Shown: positions 1-8,589, counted from the first letter of the stretch. The stretch: 64,000 bases of DNA from Gemmatimonas sp. (GCF_031426495.1 NZ_JANPLK010000021.1:62001-126000), one strand, 5' to 3'. Notes: generated by a model from the letters alone, not told the origin. Translations and numbers: made by a program.

Positions 1-574
1 GCTCGAGGAAGTCGTCACGCGGGACGGTCCCATGACGCCTTCGCGCGCCGTGCATGTGCTCCGGCAAGTGGCCGGCGCCCTCCAAGAAGCGCATGAGGCG
101 GGGCTGACGCATCGCGACATCAAACCCGGCAACGTGATGCTCACCGCGCGCGGTGGACGACGCGACGTCGCGAAGCTGCTCGACTTCGGTCTCGTCACCG
201 CGCAGGCGACCGGTGCGAGCGGCGGTGAGGGGCAATCCGACGTGACGCTGGCCGGCATGGTGGTGGGCACCCCGGCGTACATGTCCCCAGAGCAATGCGC
301 TGGTGATGCCCAGCCGGGACCGTCGAGCGACCTGTACAGCCTGGGGGCGTTGGGATTCTTCTTGCTAACCGGCCGCTCTCCGTTTGAAGGGCGGGCCGCA
401 CTGCAGATGATGATCGCCCACCTGCACGAGCCACCGCCGTCGGCGGCGGCGCTGCAGCCTGCCGTGCCGCCCGCCTTGGACCGCGTGCTGCAGCGCTGTC
501 TCGCCAAGCAGGCGGCGGACCGGTTCGCGAGTGCGGCCGAACTTGAGGAGGCGCTGGTGAGTGCACTGGCGTAG
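1..574 (+). CDS. Ser/Thr protein kinase, C-terminal part (5' end outside window)
   Basis: The reading frame is open from base 2, so the ATG at 32 is internal and the gene starts before the window. Visible are the catalytic loop HRDIKPGN, the magnesium-binding DFG (LLDFGLV), the SPEQ segment that replaces APE in bacterial Hanks-type kinases, and the SDLYSLG helix F motif. The protein ends about 30 residues after the kinase C-lobe, so this copy has no C-terminal membrane or sensor domain. The ATP-binding lobe is not visible. Substrate unknown. It lies just outside the half-tRNA boundary and so probably belongs to the host backbone. Confidence 0.9.
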   Translation, partial: LEEVVTRDGPMTPSRAVHVLRQVAGALQEAHEAGLTHRDIKPGNVMLTARGGRRDVAKLLDFGLVTAQATGASGGEGQSDVTLAGMVVGTPAYMSPEQCAGDAQPGPSSDLYSLGALGFFLLTGRSPFEGRAALQMMIAHLHEPPPSAAALQPAVPPALDRVLQRCLAKQAADRFASAAELEEALVSALA

Positions 575-674
575 TCACTTTTCCGAGCGCAACACCCGCG
601 AATGTTCATCCGCACGCGAAACGCTTTGCCAAAAGGGAATTGGGAATCGCCGCACTATGCCCGGAAAACACAAA

Positions 675-704
675 CGCCGCCATCACTCGTAAGTGACGGC
701 GGCG
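675..704. terminator. Strong hairpin terminator between kinase gene and tRNA-Gln 3' half
   Basis: Arms 675-687 and 692-704 pair over 13 positions with one mismatch around the 4-base loop CGTA. On the minus strand the hairpin is followed by TTTGTGTTTT, a good Rho-independent tail for the tRNA transcript. On the plus strand it is followed by CTTTGT, which could also end the kinase transcript. Confidence 0.7.
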
Positions 705-712
705 CTTTGTAT

Positions 713-758
713 TGCCCCTCTAGGAATCGAACCTAGAACCTTCTGAGTCAGAGTCAGA
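713..758 (-). other. 3' half of tRNA-Gln(CTG); probable attachment site of the adjacent integrase
   Basis: Read on the minus strand this gives an anticodon stem TCTGA/TCAGA around the loop CTCTGAC (anticodon CTG), a 5-base variable loop, a T arm CTAGG-TTCGATT-CCTAG and the acceptor strand AGGGGCA. The 5' half is missing: the next 40 bases contain no TGCCCCT acceptor strand and no D arm. A 3' tRNA half beside a P4-type integrase is the usual footprint of integration into a tRNA gene. The intact copy would be expected at the far end of the element and I do not find it in this window. Confidence 0.75.
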
Positions 759-789
759 CGGTTTGCACTCCCGCGCGTTCCCCCGTATA

Positions 790-812
790 CTCTGTAGGTA
801 CATGCTACAGAG
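790..812. promoter_or_regulatory. Perfect 8-bp inverted repeat upstream of integrase
   Basis: CTCTGTAG and CTACAGAG flank a 7-base spacer. It lies between the half tRNA and the integrase start, where integrase arm sites, excisionase sites or repressor operators are usually found. A role is inferred from position only. Confidence 0.4.
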
Positions 813-866
813 GGGAACAGTACTGTCGCGCTACCTTGGCGCCGCCCCTCGATTCCCGTTCAGGAT

Positions 867-887
867 CTTCCGGTATCATTCCGGAAG
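867..887. promoter_or_regulatory. Second perfect 7-bp inverted repeat upstream of integrase
   Basis: CTTCCGG and CCGGAAG flank a 7-base spacer, ending 18 bases before the integrase ATG. The spacer length equals that of the repeat at 790-812 although the sequence differs. It could be an operator controlling the integrase; position is the only support. Confidence 0.4.
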
Positions 888-905
888 AAACCACCGGATC
901 GCGCC

Positions 906-2228
906 ATGCCGAAGCTCTCCCGCGTCAAACTCACCAAACGGACCGTCGACGCCGCGAAGCCCCCGGCGCACGGCGACACGTTCACGTGGGATTGTGAGGT
1001 TCGCGGGTTCGGGCTGCGGGTCTACGCGTCCGGCCGGCGGCTCTTCCTATTTCAATACCAAGCACCGGGGACGGCACAAACGCGGCGCCTCGGCCTCGGC
1101 GAGTATCCCGCCATCACCGCCGAGCAGGCGCGCGAGCTGGCCCAGCGTGCCGCGAGTCAGCTCGCCGACGGGCGCGACCCGAAGGGCGATGACAGCGACG
1201 CGCTGCAGCGCCGGACGATGGCGGACGTATTCCCGGACTACCTCGCGGAGCGCAGCGGCAAGATCGCCCCGCGCACCTATGCCGAGTACGAGCGCACGTG
1301 GGAGAAAGCGCTGGCGCCGACCTTCGGGACCAAGCGTATCGGGGTAATCGACGAGGCTACGATCGCGCGGTGGCATAGCGAACGCCGGGAGACGCCTGTC
1401 GCCGCCAATCGCGCCGTTGACCTGCTCTCGTCCTTCCTCGCATGGGCGGAACGTCGGGGCTACCGCGCCAAGCACAGCAACCCGTGCGAGAACATCGAGC
1501 GGTATGACGAGGTGAAGAAGGGCCGCAGCCTCAGCGTTGCCGAATACCGGGCTTTGGGTGCCGCTCTCGAGAAGGCCGGCACCGTTGGGATCCGACCGGC
1601 AGAGAAGCTGCGAAAGACCGCAACGCGAGCCGAGACCAAGAAACATCGGCCGAAGATGGCGGACCTGCCGCGCCAGCAGAGCCCCGTCATTCTCGCAGCG
1701 CTGCGGTTCTTGGCACTCTCCGGCTGGCGCGAGCAGGAAGCGCTGTCGCTGCGTTGGGACTCGCTCGACCTCGAGCGAGGAGTTGCCGTCCTCACCGACA
1801 CCAAGAGCGGCCGCAGCGAGCGCCCGCTCGGTAAACCGGCGCTGGACGTGATTCGCGAGCAGGCGCCGGTCGAAGGCAATCCGTTTGTGTTCGTTGGCGG
1901 TCGCTCTGGGCAGCACGTTACCGACGTGAAGTACACGTGGGCAGGCGTGAAGGAAGCGGCGAAGCTCGAATCCACCGCGTCGTTCCGACTCCATGACTTA
2001 CGGCATAGCTTCACCACGGTTGCGCGTGACGAGCTCGGACTCGGGGACCACGTCATCGCGCGGCTCGTGGGTCACACCATGGGCGGGATCACGTCGCGGT
2101 ACGGCGAGGTGCGTGACCAGACGGTGCGCACGGCGGCCGATGCGATCGCGACGACGATTCGGGGCTACCTCGATCGGGTTGAGGCGAGGGTACTCCCGCT
2201 TGTGCCGCTTGGATCGAAGATCGGATGA
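906..2228 (+). CDS. P4-type site-specific tyrosine recombinase (integrase)
   Basis: 440 residues. The N-terminal ~85 residues are an arm-type DNA-binding domain (DUF4102 type, LTKRTVDAAKPP then GFGLRVYASGRR and RRLGLGEYPAIT), followed by a SAM-like core-binding domain (about 105-200) and a catalytic domain. Catalytic residues are visible: Arg in SGWREQEALSLRW, Lys in TKSGRSER, HxxR in LHDLRHSF, the second His in LVGHTMGG and the Tyr in SRYGEV. Such enzymes integrate genomic islands into tRNA genes, which fits the tRNA-Gln half at 713-758. It lacks the family features of integron IntI enzymes and should not be taken as the integrase of the attC array further right. It reads away from the attachment site. 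Confidence 0.93.
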   Translation: MPKLSRVKLTKRTVDAAKPPAHGDTFTWDCEVRGFGLRVYASGRRLFLFQYQAPGTAQTRRLGLGEYPAITAEQARELAQRAASQLADGRDPKGDDSDALQRRTMADVFPDYLAERSGKIAPRTYAEYERTWEKALAPTFGTKRIGVIDEATIARWHSERRETPVAANRAVDLLSSFLAWAERRGYRAKHSNPCENIERYDEVKKGRSLSVAEYRALGAALEKAGTVGIRPAEKLRKTATRAETKKHRPKMADLPRQQSPVILAALRFLALSGWREQEALSLRWDSLDLERGVAVLTDTKSGRSERPLGKPALDVIREQAPVEGNPFVFVGGRSGQHVTDVKYTWAGVKEAAKLESTASFRLHDLRHSFTTVARDELGLGDHVIARLVGHTMGGITSRYGEVRDQTVRTAADAIATTIRGYLDRVEARVLPLVPLGSKIG

Positions 2229-2238
2229 CAAACCTTCG

Positions 2239-2772
2239 CTAGGGTTGAGAGTCGACTATGGACGGCAACCCATTGGCATGAACGATTTCCTCCCACGCGG
2301 TCATGCCCGCGCGAAGCGCTAAATCGGCAGCAACGCGCTCGCCTGTTTGCGCGACGTTGAGGAAACGCCGGACGAGGAGATCGCCATTCGCCAACTGATG
2401 AAATTCGACTTCACCGTCGTCCACGCGGAGCTGATCCCCCTTTCCAACGGGCGTGATCTCCAGGTGCTTGGTACCGTTCGCAAATCCCTGAACAACGCGT
2501 AGTCGCGGGTCGGCGTGCGCTTGAGTCAAGATGCCGCGGCGAACAGACTCCTCGATCCCATTATCGTTCTTTATCCAGTCCTTGATGTGCCAACAGCACT
2601 GAAAGGCCGCGTGCAAAAAGTCTTCGGCATCGTTGTGCGCCGCCCCGCCATTGGCGAAGGCATCAGTACGGACTGCGTCGACGTAGCGATCGAAGAACCG
2701 CCACGTGCGCGCGGCCATCACGTGGTACGGGTGCCACTGGGTCATCTGGGAAGTTCGCCGAGAGATAGACAC
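2239..2772 (-). CDS. Conserved hypothetical protein, mainly helical
   Basis: 177 residues, convergent with the integrase (10 bases apart). No signal peptide or membrane segment. The N-terminal part contains a helical stretch with FLHAAFQCCWHIKDWI that recalls HEPN-like helical proteins in accessory regions, but I cannot assign it firmly. The start is uncertain: Met at residue 10 or 19 would also fit. The gene lies 28 bases downstream of the membrane protein gene at 2801-3721 and may be co-transcribed with it. Confidence 0.6.
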   Translation of the reverse strand: MSISRRTSQMTQWHPYHVMAARTWRFFDRYVDAVRTDAFANGGAAHNDAEDFLHAAFQCCWHIKDWIKNDNGIEESVRRGILTQAHADPRLRVVQGFANGTKHLEITPVGKGDQLRVDDGEVEFHQLANGDLLVRRFLNVAQTGERVAADLALRAGMTAWEEIVHANGLPSIVDSQP

Positions 2773-2800
2773 ACTGGAGAGTTTCCTCGTGGCGCAGCGG

Positions 2801-3721
2801 CTACGTCGCGTGAGGCGGAAGCACCGGAGCCGTCAACGCGGGGCGCTTAATCACTGCTGCGATGTCACGTCGCAGTGCCTGCACCATAACATTGTTCGCG
2901 CCAATACGGTAAACGGGAACGCTCGTGTGCGTCCCCTTGTCGTCGGTGATCGCGACAAGACTCCACACCACCTCGATGTTGAGGCATTCGCCACAAGAAT
3001 GCGAGGCGGCGGTCAGCCCGACCACACGGCGAACGGCGGGCGAGTTGTCCAGTACGGCTTGGAGAGCGTTGCCCAGATTGCCAAAGTCCCAATTGTCCTC
3101 CTGCATGAGCCGGTCAATACGCTCAAGCGGGATGGCTTCCTTTTGCAGCTCAGCAACGTTCGCGTAACGGCCGCACGATTGACACGTTGGGGACTCTTTC
3201 AGCGCTTGAAAAACGACCAGGGACCCGGCAAAGACACCAAGTACCGAAAGGCCCTCGCGCCAATAACCCCACGTCCCCGCTTCATAACTGCTACCCTGAC
3301 CATAGCGACCGAACGAATAGGTCGATTTGGTCACGAGAATGTCGAGGAACTGCGGGAACGTGAATGCGGAGTTCACCGCAGCGCCATCTATGTCGAGGGT
3401 TCGATACGTCGCATACCGATAGAGAAACCACGTCCATCCGCCAATCAGCAACAGCTGCACCAACATGATCGGCGACGGCCGCGTGTGCGTGGCCTTTGCG
3501 ATAAAATACAGACCTAAACCGCTTGCGGCTCCGGCTAATAGGGGACCAGCGGGGATGACGAACCAAAAGAACAAAGAGAAGGCGTCAAATCCAAGCTGAT
3601 TCGCGACAACCCAATTCAGAGCAACGACGCCGACAGACGACGTAAGGCCGCCGAGTCCGAACAAAAAATCGTTGGCGGTGCTGCGCTGCTGATCGCCATT
3701 CGCAGTGGGCGGCGTGGACAT
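2801..3721 (-). CDS. Membrane protein with C-terminal cysteine pairs, unknown function
   Basis: 306 residues from the Met at 3721, preferred because upstream codons look non-coding; an earlier Met exists at 3796. Four hydrophobic stretches lie in the N-terminal half (around 25-45, 50-70, 85-105 and 170-190). The C-terminal soluble part has two cysteine pairs, CQSCG and CGEC, that could form a zinc ribbon. No family recognised. It is in accessory DNA next to the integrase. Confidence 0.6.
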   Translation of the reverse strand: MSTPPTANGDQQRSTANDFLFGLGGLTSSVGVVALNWVVANQLGFDAFSLFFWFVIPAGPLLAGAASGLGLYFIAKATHTRPSPIMLVQLLLIGGWTWFLYRYATYRTLDIDGAAVNSAFTFPQFLDILVTKSTYSFGRYGQGSSYEAGTWGYWREGLSVLGVFAGSLVVFQALKESPTCQSCGRYANVAELQKEAIPLERIDRLMQEDNWDFGNLGNALQAVLDNSPAVRRVVGLTAASHSCGECLNIEVVWSLVAITDDKGTHTSVPVYRIGANNVMVQALRRDIAAVIKRPALTAPVLPPHAT

Positions 3722-3811
3722 TGTAAAGTTGGGGAACAGGGATTGGCCACTTTGGAACTCCGTTTGAGAAGCTACCGCCGATTCGTGTAGCTGCAAGAGT
3801 GAAGTGGGCGC

Positions 3812-3887
3812 CCGTCCGGTCCCATGCCGCGATGCCCGCTAAGGTCTGCTGCTCGCTCGACTATACGTCGCATTAGCGACCGGACGG
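3812..3887. repeat. 10-bp inverted repeat with long spacer
   Basis: CCGTCCGGTC (3812-3821) and GACCGGACGG (3878-3887) are perfectly complementary with 56 bases between. It lies in the 263-base gap between divergent genes at 3721 and 3985. The outer cores expected of an attC site are absent. Apart from this and the promoters a divergent gap must contain, I see nothing in the gap. Confidence 0.4.
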
Positions 3888-3984
3888 CCCGCGGTTGAAG
3901 GGCCGCCCACACACCGCGCGTTCTATCGCGACCCACCCGCAGCGCCGTAGCTTGCGACAGCTCATTCCTCACAGCCCCATTGAA

Positions 3985-4356
3985 ATGATTCGGCTGCTGT
4001 TTGTTCTTGGCCTGCTGATGGCCTTCGTACCGCCTCACGTCGCCGCGGCGCAGCGCAACTGCAAGAAGGGCATCCCGTGCGGTAACAGCTGCATCGCTGC
4101 CAACCGCGTGTGTCGCGTCGGGCCGCGAGCGCCTGTAGATCCTCCGGCGCCGCCCACCACCTCGAAGGCCTTGAAGCTGCTCACGGCCGCGGATTCGGCG
4201 GCCTTGATAAAGGTGTGGGTGAACAAGAAGAGTCGCGTCTACCACTGCCCGGGCTCCCGCTACTACGGCACGACGTCTGCCGGCGCCTTTATGCTCGAGC
4301 GCGAGGCGATCGCCGTCGGGTACCGCGGTGCGTATAAGCGCGTCTGTGGCGCGTAA
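3985..4356 (+). CDS. Small secreted protein with a YHCPGSRYYG-type C-terminal motif
   Basis: 123 residues from the ATG at 3985, chosen because it begins a clean signal peptide (MIRLLFVLGLLMAF then cleavage near AAAQ). Next come a cysteine cluster (NCKKGIPCGNSC) and a proline linker. The C-terminal ~50 residues carry VWVNKKSRVYHCPG and YYGTTSAGAFM, a small motif known at the C-terminus of many secreted bacterial proteins, sometimes after a thermonuclease domain. No catalytic domain is present here. It overlaps the next gene by 29 bases, suggesting co-expression. Function unknown. Confidence 0.75.
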   Translation: MIRLLFVLGLLMAFVPPHVAAAQRNCKKGIPCGNSCIAANRVCRVGPRAPVDPPAPPTTSKALKLLTAADSAALIKVWVNKKSRVYHCPGSRYYGTTSAGAFMLEREAIAVGYRGAYKRVCGA

Positions 4357-4927
4357 GCTCCTCCCGCCGATCGGCGCGCTTGCGTGTATCGTCCTCTCAG
4401 CCGTCGCGCCGCCGCAACTGGTACAGCCGCGCTGCGGGGTCGATCGATGGGCGGTCAAGGTGATGGCCGATCCGGACGCCGCGCGCATCGACACGGTGCC
4501 TATGGCGAGTAGCATTGCCGCCCTCGGTGCGCTGCCGATCCCTGAGCTCGCGTATCCGTCCAACGGACGCATCCCCCCGCACGAGTTCCGCGTGTACCAG
4601 GTGCGCGCCGTGGTCGAACAGATCCTAACAGAATCGGACGGTGACTGGCACCTCGTGCTGCGCGATCCCACTGCCAGCGACGCGACGCTGATCGCGGAGA
4701 TCCCGTCCCCGTTGTGCGCTGCGAATGCGATCGACAGTGCGCGATATGTGGCCGTGCGCGATTCGCTCCGCCGCGTGCCGCGTCGAGGCGCGGTGGTGGT
4801 CGAGGGTGTCGCGTTCTGGGATTACATCCACAACCAGCGCGGCCGCGCACGCAATGGCATCGAACTGCATCCCGTGCTGCGATTGGTGCGTGATCGTGAA
4901 GCCGTTGATGGCCGACTAAGGGACTGA
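4328..4927 (+). CDS. Exported conserved hypothetical protein
   Basis: 199 residues from a GTG; a second GTG at 4349 is also possible. The N-terminus is a signal peptide. The mature part begins CGVDRWAVKVMAD and carries DGDWHLVLRD, EIPSPLC and GIELHPVL. These motifs recur in a widespread uncharacterised family of secreted proteins with an expected OB-like fold, so this copy appears full length. It overlaps the preceding small secreted protein by 29 bases in another frame. Function unknown. Confidence 0.65.
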   Translation: MRISASVARKLLPPIGALACIVLSAVAPPQLVQPRCGVDRWAVKVMADPDAARIDTVPMASSIAALGALPIPELAYPSNGRIPPHEFRVYQVRAVVEQILTESDGDWHLVLRDPTASDATLIAEIPSPLCAANAIDSARYVAVRDSLRRVPRRGAVVVEGVAFWDYIHNQRGRARNGIELHPVLRLVRDREAVDGRLRD

Positions 4928-4932
4928 ATACA

Positions 4933-4978
4933 TAGCGGGCAACGTGTGGGTGCCGCCAATGGTGAAAGTTGCCGGCTA
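4933..4978. terminator. Inverted repeat between convergent genes, possible bidirectional terminator
   Basis: TAGCGGGCAAC and GTTGCCGGCTA pair with one mismatch around a 24-base loop, between the stop codons of the convergent genes ending at 4927 and 4976. There is no T-tract, so a terminator role rests on position. Confidence 0.35.
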
Positions 4979-5812
4979 ATCGCTACGCGCGTCCGTTTCA
5001 GCTTGTCGCCGCTTCGTCGCCAGCTGCAGCGCCATCTCCGCCAGTTGGATCCAGTAGGTAACGTCTGCGTGTGGGCCCGGCTTGCGCTCGTCAACCTCGA
5101 CTCCATCGACCTCGAGCACCAGCCGACGAAGTCGGGCATCCACTGTGAACCTCGGTCGGGCAAGCGTTCCGGCGTAGGACCGAGCAAGCGCGTTCGCCCG
5201 TTCCTGAATGCTGACACGCTTGTGCTCAAGCCGCGGTGCATCGCCTCCCACGTACGGGAGCAATCGCAGCTCGTGGTCGATGAGCTGGAAGTACCAGCAG
5301 GACGACTGATTGCGAGCGCGCGCCGTGTCTACGTGCACCTCAATCGCCACGAACTGCTGCGCCGCTGACCCGTACGTGACGACTGGCAATTCGAGGCTTG
5401 CCTCCACGTGACTGCCTGCGGGAATGAAGCTCGGAAAGGGTAGCGCGGCCGCCGGAAACAGCAGGCCGTCAGCATCTGGCTTCCACAGGTCAGCACGTAA
5501 CGCAATCGCACCGCCCTTGCCGAGATTGTGCAGCTCGGCCATGACGACGGTGTCACCGTTGACCTGTGTGGCCCGCAGCGCGACTTGGAGCAGAGGTAAG
5601 AGCTCGGCCTCTCGGATCGCGCGCATCTCGGCAATGTTCTCTGCGGCGTATTTCGTCGCCCAGATTACCGAAAGTGCCGCTACGAGATCCATCGCGACCG
5701 CCGACGAATAGTGCGCGCTGCCGAGTGCGGCGGGGAACACGGCGAGCAACAGCACCACGGCACTGGCGAACCACGCAAGCTGATCGCGTGATGTTAGACC
5801 TTGTGTCTTCAT
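4976..5812 (-). CDS. Membrane-anchored hypothetical protein
   Basis: 278 residues starting at the Met at 5812. Two adjacent hydrophobic segments (about 12-31 and 38-55) form an N-terminal hairpin, followed by a soluble domain of about 200 residues with mixed strands and no motif I recognise. It starts 13 bases downstream of the XRE regulator gene and is probably in the same transcript. It belongs to the accessory region between the integrase and the IS remnant. Confidence 0.6.
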   Translation of the reverse strand: MKTQGLTSRDQLAWFASAVVLLLAVFPAALGSAHYSSAVAMDLVAALSVIWATKYAAENIAEMRAIREAELLPLLQVALRATQVNGDTVVMAELHNLGKGGAIALRADLWKPDADGLLFPAAALPFPSFIPAGSHVEASLELPVVTYGSAAQQFVAIEVHVDTARARNQSSCWYFQLIDHELRLLPYVGGDAPRLEHKRVSIQERANALARSYAGTLARPRFTVDARLRRLVLEVDGVEVDERKPGPHADVTYWIQLAEMALQLATKRRQAETDARSD

Positions 5813-5825
5813 TTCGCGCACACAG

Positions 5826-6056
5826 TTACCGCCGCCGCTTGGCCTTCTCGCGTTCAAACAGCTCGCCAGGCTCGAGGCGCAGCACATCGCACAGCGCCTC
5901 CAAGGTCGGCCGAGGGAACGACTCCAGCTCGCCGCGAAACTGCACGAGGCGATAGGCGGTTGAGGCGCTGATACGTCCTTCCGATTGCTTGTGCAGGCCC
6001 CACGCGGTCAGTCCGGCCGCCTCGAGCAATTCTGGGATACGAAGTCGAAGAGTCAT
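5826..6056 (-). CDS. Small XRE-type helix-turn-helix regulator
   Basis: 76 residues, essentially a single HTH domain: RIPELLEAAGLTAWGLHKQS, then ISASTAYRLV as recognition helix, then LEALCDVLRLEPGELFE, typical of the Cro/C1 fold. It is divergent from the gene at 6183, with 126 bases between the starts, so it probably regulates itself and/or that gene. Such small regulators are common in integrated elements. Confidence 0.8.
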   Translation of the reverse strand: MTLRLRIPELLEAAGLTAWGLHKQSEGRISASTAYRLVQFRGELESFPRPTLEALCDVLRLEPGELFEREKAKRRR

Positions 6057-6182
6057 ACTAAAGAGTGTGAATGTTATCCGACGTATGCAATATCCGACGC
6101 TTGCGATAGTCGCGACGGCGTTGTATGGTAGTCGTGCCGGTGATTGGCGCCGGCAGACACCCTCCGCCACAGGAGATGGCCA

Positions 6183-7022
6183 ATGTTCCGCGAGACGTGG
6201 ATGTACGAAGAGGACTCCCCGGGTAATCCGGTGCCGCTGGACGGCGGCGCCCGCGAATGGTTCTTCCGATGGGTGCACGAGCGCCCGTCGGTGCGCGAAA
6301 TGGACGGCGATATTCGCGACCGCGTGGTCGACCTGATAGTCGACCGCATCGCAGAGGCGGTGCGGTGGATACCATCCGCCAGCTACAAGGGGGAAGGCCA
6401 CACGCATGGCGAGTGGAAGGTCGAGCCGGAGCAGTTTGACGTGGCGCTCGCACGATGCCGGCAACAGGCCCTCCGGGAGCGGGCGGCGCAGGCCGACGCT
6501 CCCCACCATCGCTCGCTTGACGCGTGGCTGCACGCTGAACGAAACGGCCTGCTGGCCGCTCGCGGCTCGTGCGGCGGCAGCGCACAGCTCTCGCGGGACG
6601 TGCGACTCGCGCTTGCCCGCACGGCAAACGCGCGCTCGCGCTCGTGGCCGCGAGAGTGCCGGGACTGCGGACACGAGTTCCGCCCGACAATCCGCCACAC
6701 TGTGCGGTGCGATACTTGCCGCGCGGGTCTGCGATCGCGCACGCGCCCCACCAGACGGACAGAACGTCCGGCTGATCTCGTGGAACACGGAGCGGACGCC
6801 GTGCTGCCGTCGGTGCTTGCGCTGGCCGGGAGGCAACGTCGGGGCGAATGGATCGCCCTGTGGCCGTCGTTGACCGCTGAGGAGCGCGACCACGTCTCCC
6901 GAGTCGTGAGGCTCAAACGCCGCAGGCAACTTGAGCAGGTACTCCACAGCTTCGTGATGGCGCGAAAGATCACAGAAACGCTCGCGGCCATTCACGCCAA
7001 CTTGGGGACGCCTCGCACCTGA
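6183..7022 (+). CDS. Hypothetical protein with a CxxC zinc-ribbon
   Basis: 279 residues. The ATG at 6183 is preferred over 6144 because AGGAG lies 7-11 bases upstream. The middle carries CRDCGHEF and CDTC, a likely zinc ribbon; the C-terminal third is basic and helical. No enzyme motif seen. It is divergent from the XRE regulator and so a candidate for its control. Confidence 0.6.
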   Translation: MFRETWMYEEDSPGNPVPLDGGAREWFFRWVHERPSVREMDGDIRDRVVDLIVDRIAEAVRWIPSASYKGEGHTHGEWKVEPEQFDVALARCRQQALRERAAQADAPHHRSLDAWLHAERNGLLAARGSCGGSAQLSRDVRLALARTANARSRSWPRECRDCGHEFRPTIRHTVRCDTCRAGLRSRTRPTRRTERPADLVEHGADAVLPSVLALAGRQRRGEWIALWPSLTAEERDHVSRVVRLKRRRQLEQVLHSFVMARKITETLAAIHANLGTPRT

Positions 7023-7042
7023 TCGATTCGTCTCGGCACGTG

Positions 7043-7591
7043 TCACCTTCGCCGCAGCTCGAGCGGCTTCACCGTGGACGCCGCGATGTAGTTTCGCACG
7101 ACCGACCGTCGATAGCGCGACTCGCTTCCGATCATCACACTCTCGAGCGGAAGCCCACGGACGCTCCGCGTCGTGATGCGTAGTACGCTCGCGACTTCAG
7201 CCACCGTAAGTAGTGGTTCTATGAACCAGTCGTCTCGGGGGGTGGGTCGACCATAGCTACCATCGGGTGGCAATTCGACGCGCAGCAACGGCGCTAGCCC
7301 GGCGGCGGATTCTACTTCGAAACGCGCGGTGTGCAGCGCCTCGAGCGAGGCATCCAACACCCGCGCGACACGGAGCGAGACGGCCGTCGGTAGCTTCGAC
7401 GCTGGCGTTTCCGGCGGCGTCGGCTGCGCCGTTGGCTCAGGTTCAGGCGTGGCGAGCCCGGCCCAAGTCCACGACGTGCGCTTTCGGGTGCCTAGTCGGC
7501 TGATGTGAATCTCGTCGGGCGTGACCACGACCTTGTGGGGCTCACCGCCGATGAGCACTTGGCGCGTGAACGCGCGGAGAATCGGGATCAT
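7043..7591 (-). CDS. Hypothetical protein with C-terminal helix-turn-helix
   Basis: 182 residues. The C-terminal ~50 residues (LLTVAEVASVLRITTRSVRG and the following basic segment) look like the DNA-binding fold of excisionase/MerR-like proteins. The middle is a proline-rich linker. It overlaps the upstream gene by 4 bases (ATGA at 7588-7591), so the two are translationally coupled. A role as recombination directionality factor is possible but its size is larger than usual. Confidence 0.55.
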   Translation of the reverse strand: MIPILRAFTRQVLIGGEPHKVVVTPDEIHISRLGTRKRTSWTWAGLATPEPEPTAQPTPPETPASKLPTAVSLRVARVLDASLEALHTARFEVESAAGLAPLLRVELPPDGSYGRPTPRDDWFIEPLLTVAEVASVLRITTRSVRGLPLESVMIGSESRYRRSVVRNYIAASTVKPLELRRR

Positions 7592-8589
7592 CTGACCTCG
7601 CTGTTAGAAGGGGGCGCGGGATCGACCGACGACGACAAGGCGCGCTGCACAAGGCGTTGCACGGGGTCGGGACGCCCCGCGTACGAACGCGCCCACGTGA
7701 GCCATTGCCGGACGTCAGTAGCAAGCGCCTCGCTCGGGCCGTCCGCCAACGCCTGGTCGATCGTCGCCACGAAGTCACGCACCTGCCGCATCTCGTGCCA
7801 CTCCTTCGCGGACGCCAACAGGTCTCGCACGCGCCCCTGTTCGGCCTCACGTTCTTGCTGAACACGGCGAGCCTGCTCCTCACGTTCGGCTTGGAGTCGG
7901 CGCTCCTCCTCCCACCTCCGTGACCGGGCGGCAAATGCAACGCCCGCGCAAACGACGCCAATTACCACTTCGTTGAGCTGGTCCTCTAGGCGCTGCGTCG
8001 CGCTGTCGATCCACTCGTTTCGGCCAATACCGGTCGAGTACTCGCCGCCGACGCGAAACAGCAAGCGCCCGGTCCCGACCCACTCGACCTGCGGTGTTTC
8101 CCACGAGGGCCGCACCTCGCCCTTTCTCAACTCTCGGAGAGGTTTCTCCCGTCGCTGCGTGCGCTCCATCAGCCGCAAGTCTACGGTTTCTTCGCCGTAG
8201 TGCGCCTCTGTCTCCCAGCGAGTCCACCCCTTGTTATACGTCACCGTCACGCGCATCCCCCGCGCGTTCAAGGCCTTTAGCAGCGCATCGTAGAGGCACA
8301 TGGCGCGATCCGCGTGCTCGCGTGACACACGCACAGCAAGACACTCGAGGTGTCGGTAGTCCATCACGCCGCGATCGCCGTTCTTGAGCCCTCGAAGCGC
8401 TTTTACCGATGTCGCCACGAGCGGGTGCGGCCGCTGGAGCATGGTCGCGACCTCAATGCGATTCTCCGGGAGAACTTCGAAGCGCCGCTGCTCAGCTTCC
8501 GGGCCGACCGCTTCCGCGAGGGTCGGCTTCGGCACCTTCGGTCGTGTCAATGCTGATTGAAATTGCACACTTCTTGGAGTGACCCCCAT
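7588..8589 (-). pseudogene. Hypothetical gene with 5' end replaced by palindromic insertion
   Basis: The open frame encodes 333 residues, but its first ~16 codons lie inside the palindrome at 8544-8649, so the original start has probably been lost. The remaining protein begins around KVPKPTLAEAV, has a soluble domain, one membrane segment (EVVIGVVCAGVAFAA), then a charged coiled coil and helical tail. No family recognised. It is coupled by ATGA to the HTH gene downstream. Whether the remaining frame is still expressed is unknown. Confidence 0.5.

Noticed and set aside
906..2228. Tyrosine recombinase as the integron integrase of the attC array
   Set aside because: It has a DUF4102-type arm-binding domain, is next to a half tRNA and is ~8 kb from the first attC, reading toward it from the distal end of the cassettes. 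These are features of a tRNA-island integrase, not IntI.
2705..3517. Long plus-strand open frame
   Set aside because: It is antisense to the membrane protein gene, which has a better start, membrane segments and cysteine pairs.
3812..3887. Inverted repeat as a ninth attC site
   Set aside because: Arms are perfect and lack both the RYYYAAC/GTTRRRY ends and the single unpaired base seen in the others.
4933..4978. Inverted repeat TAGCGGGCAAC/GTTGCCGGCTA as attC
   Set aside because: Too short (46 bp), no second pair of boxes, and it lies between convergent genes outside the minus-strand array; a terminator fits better.
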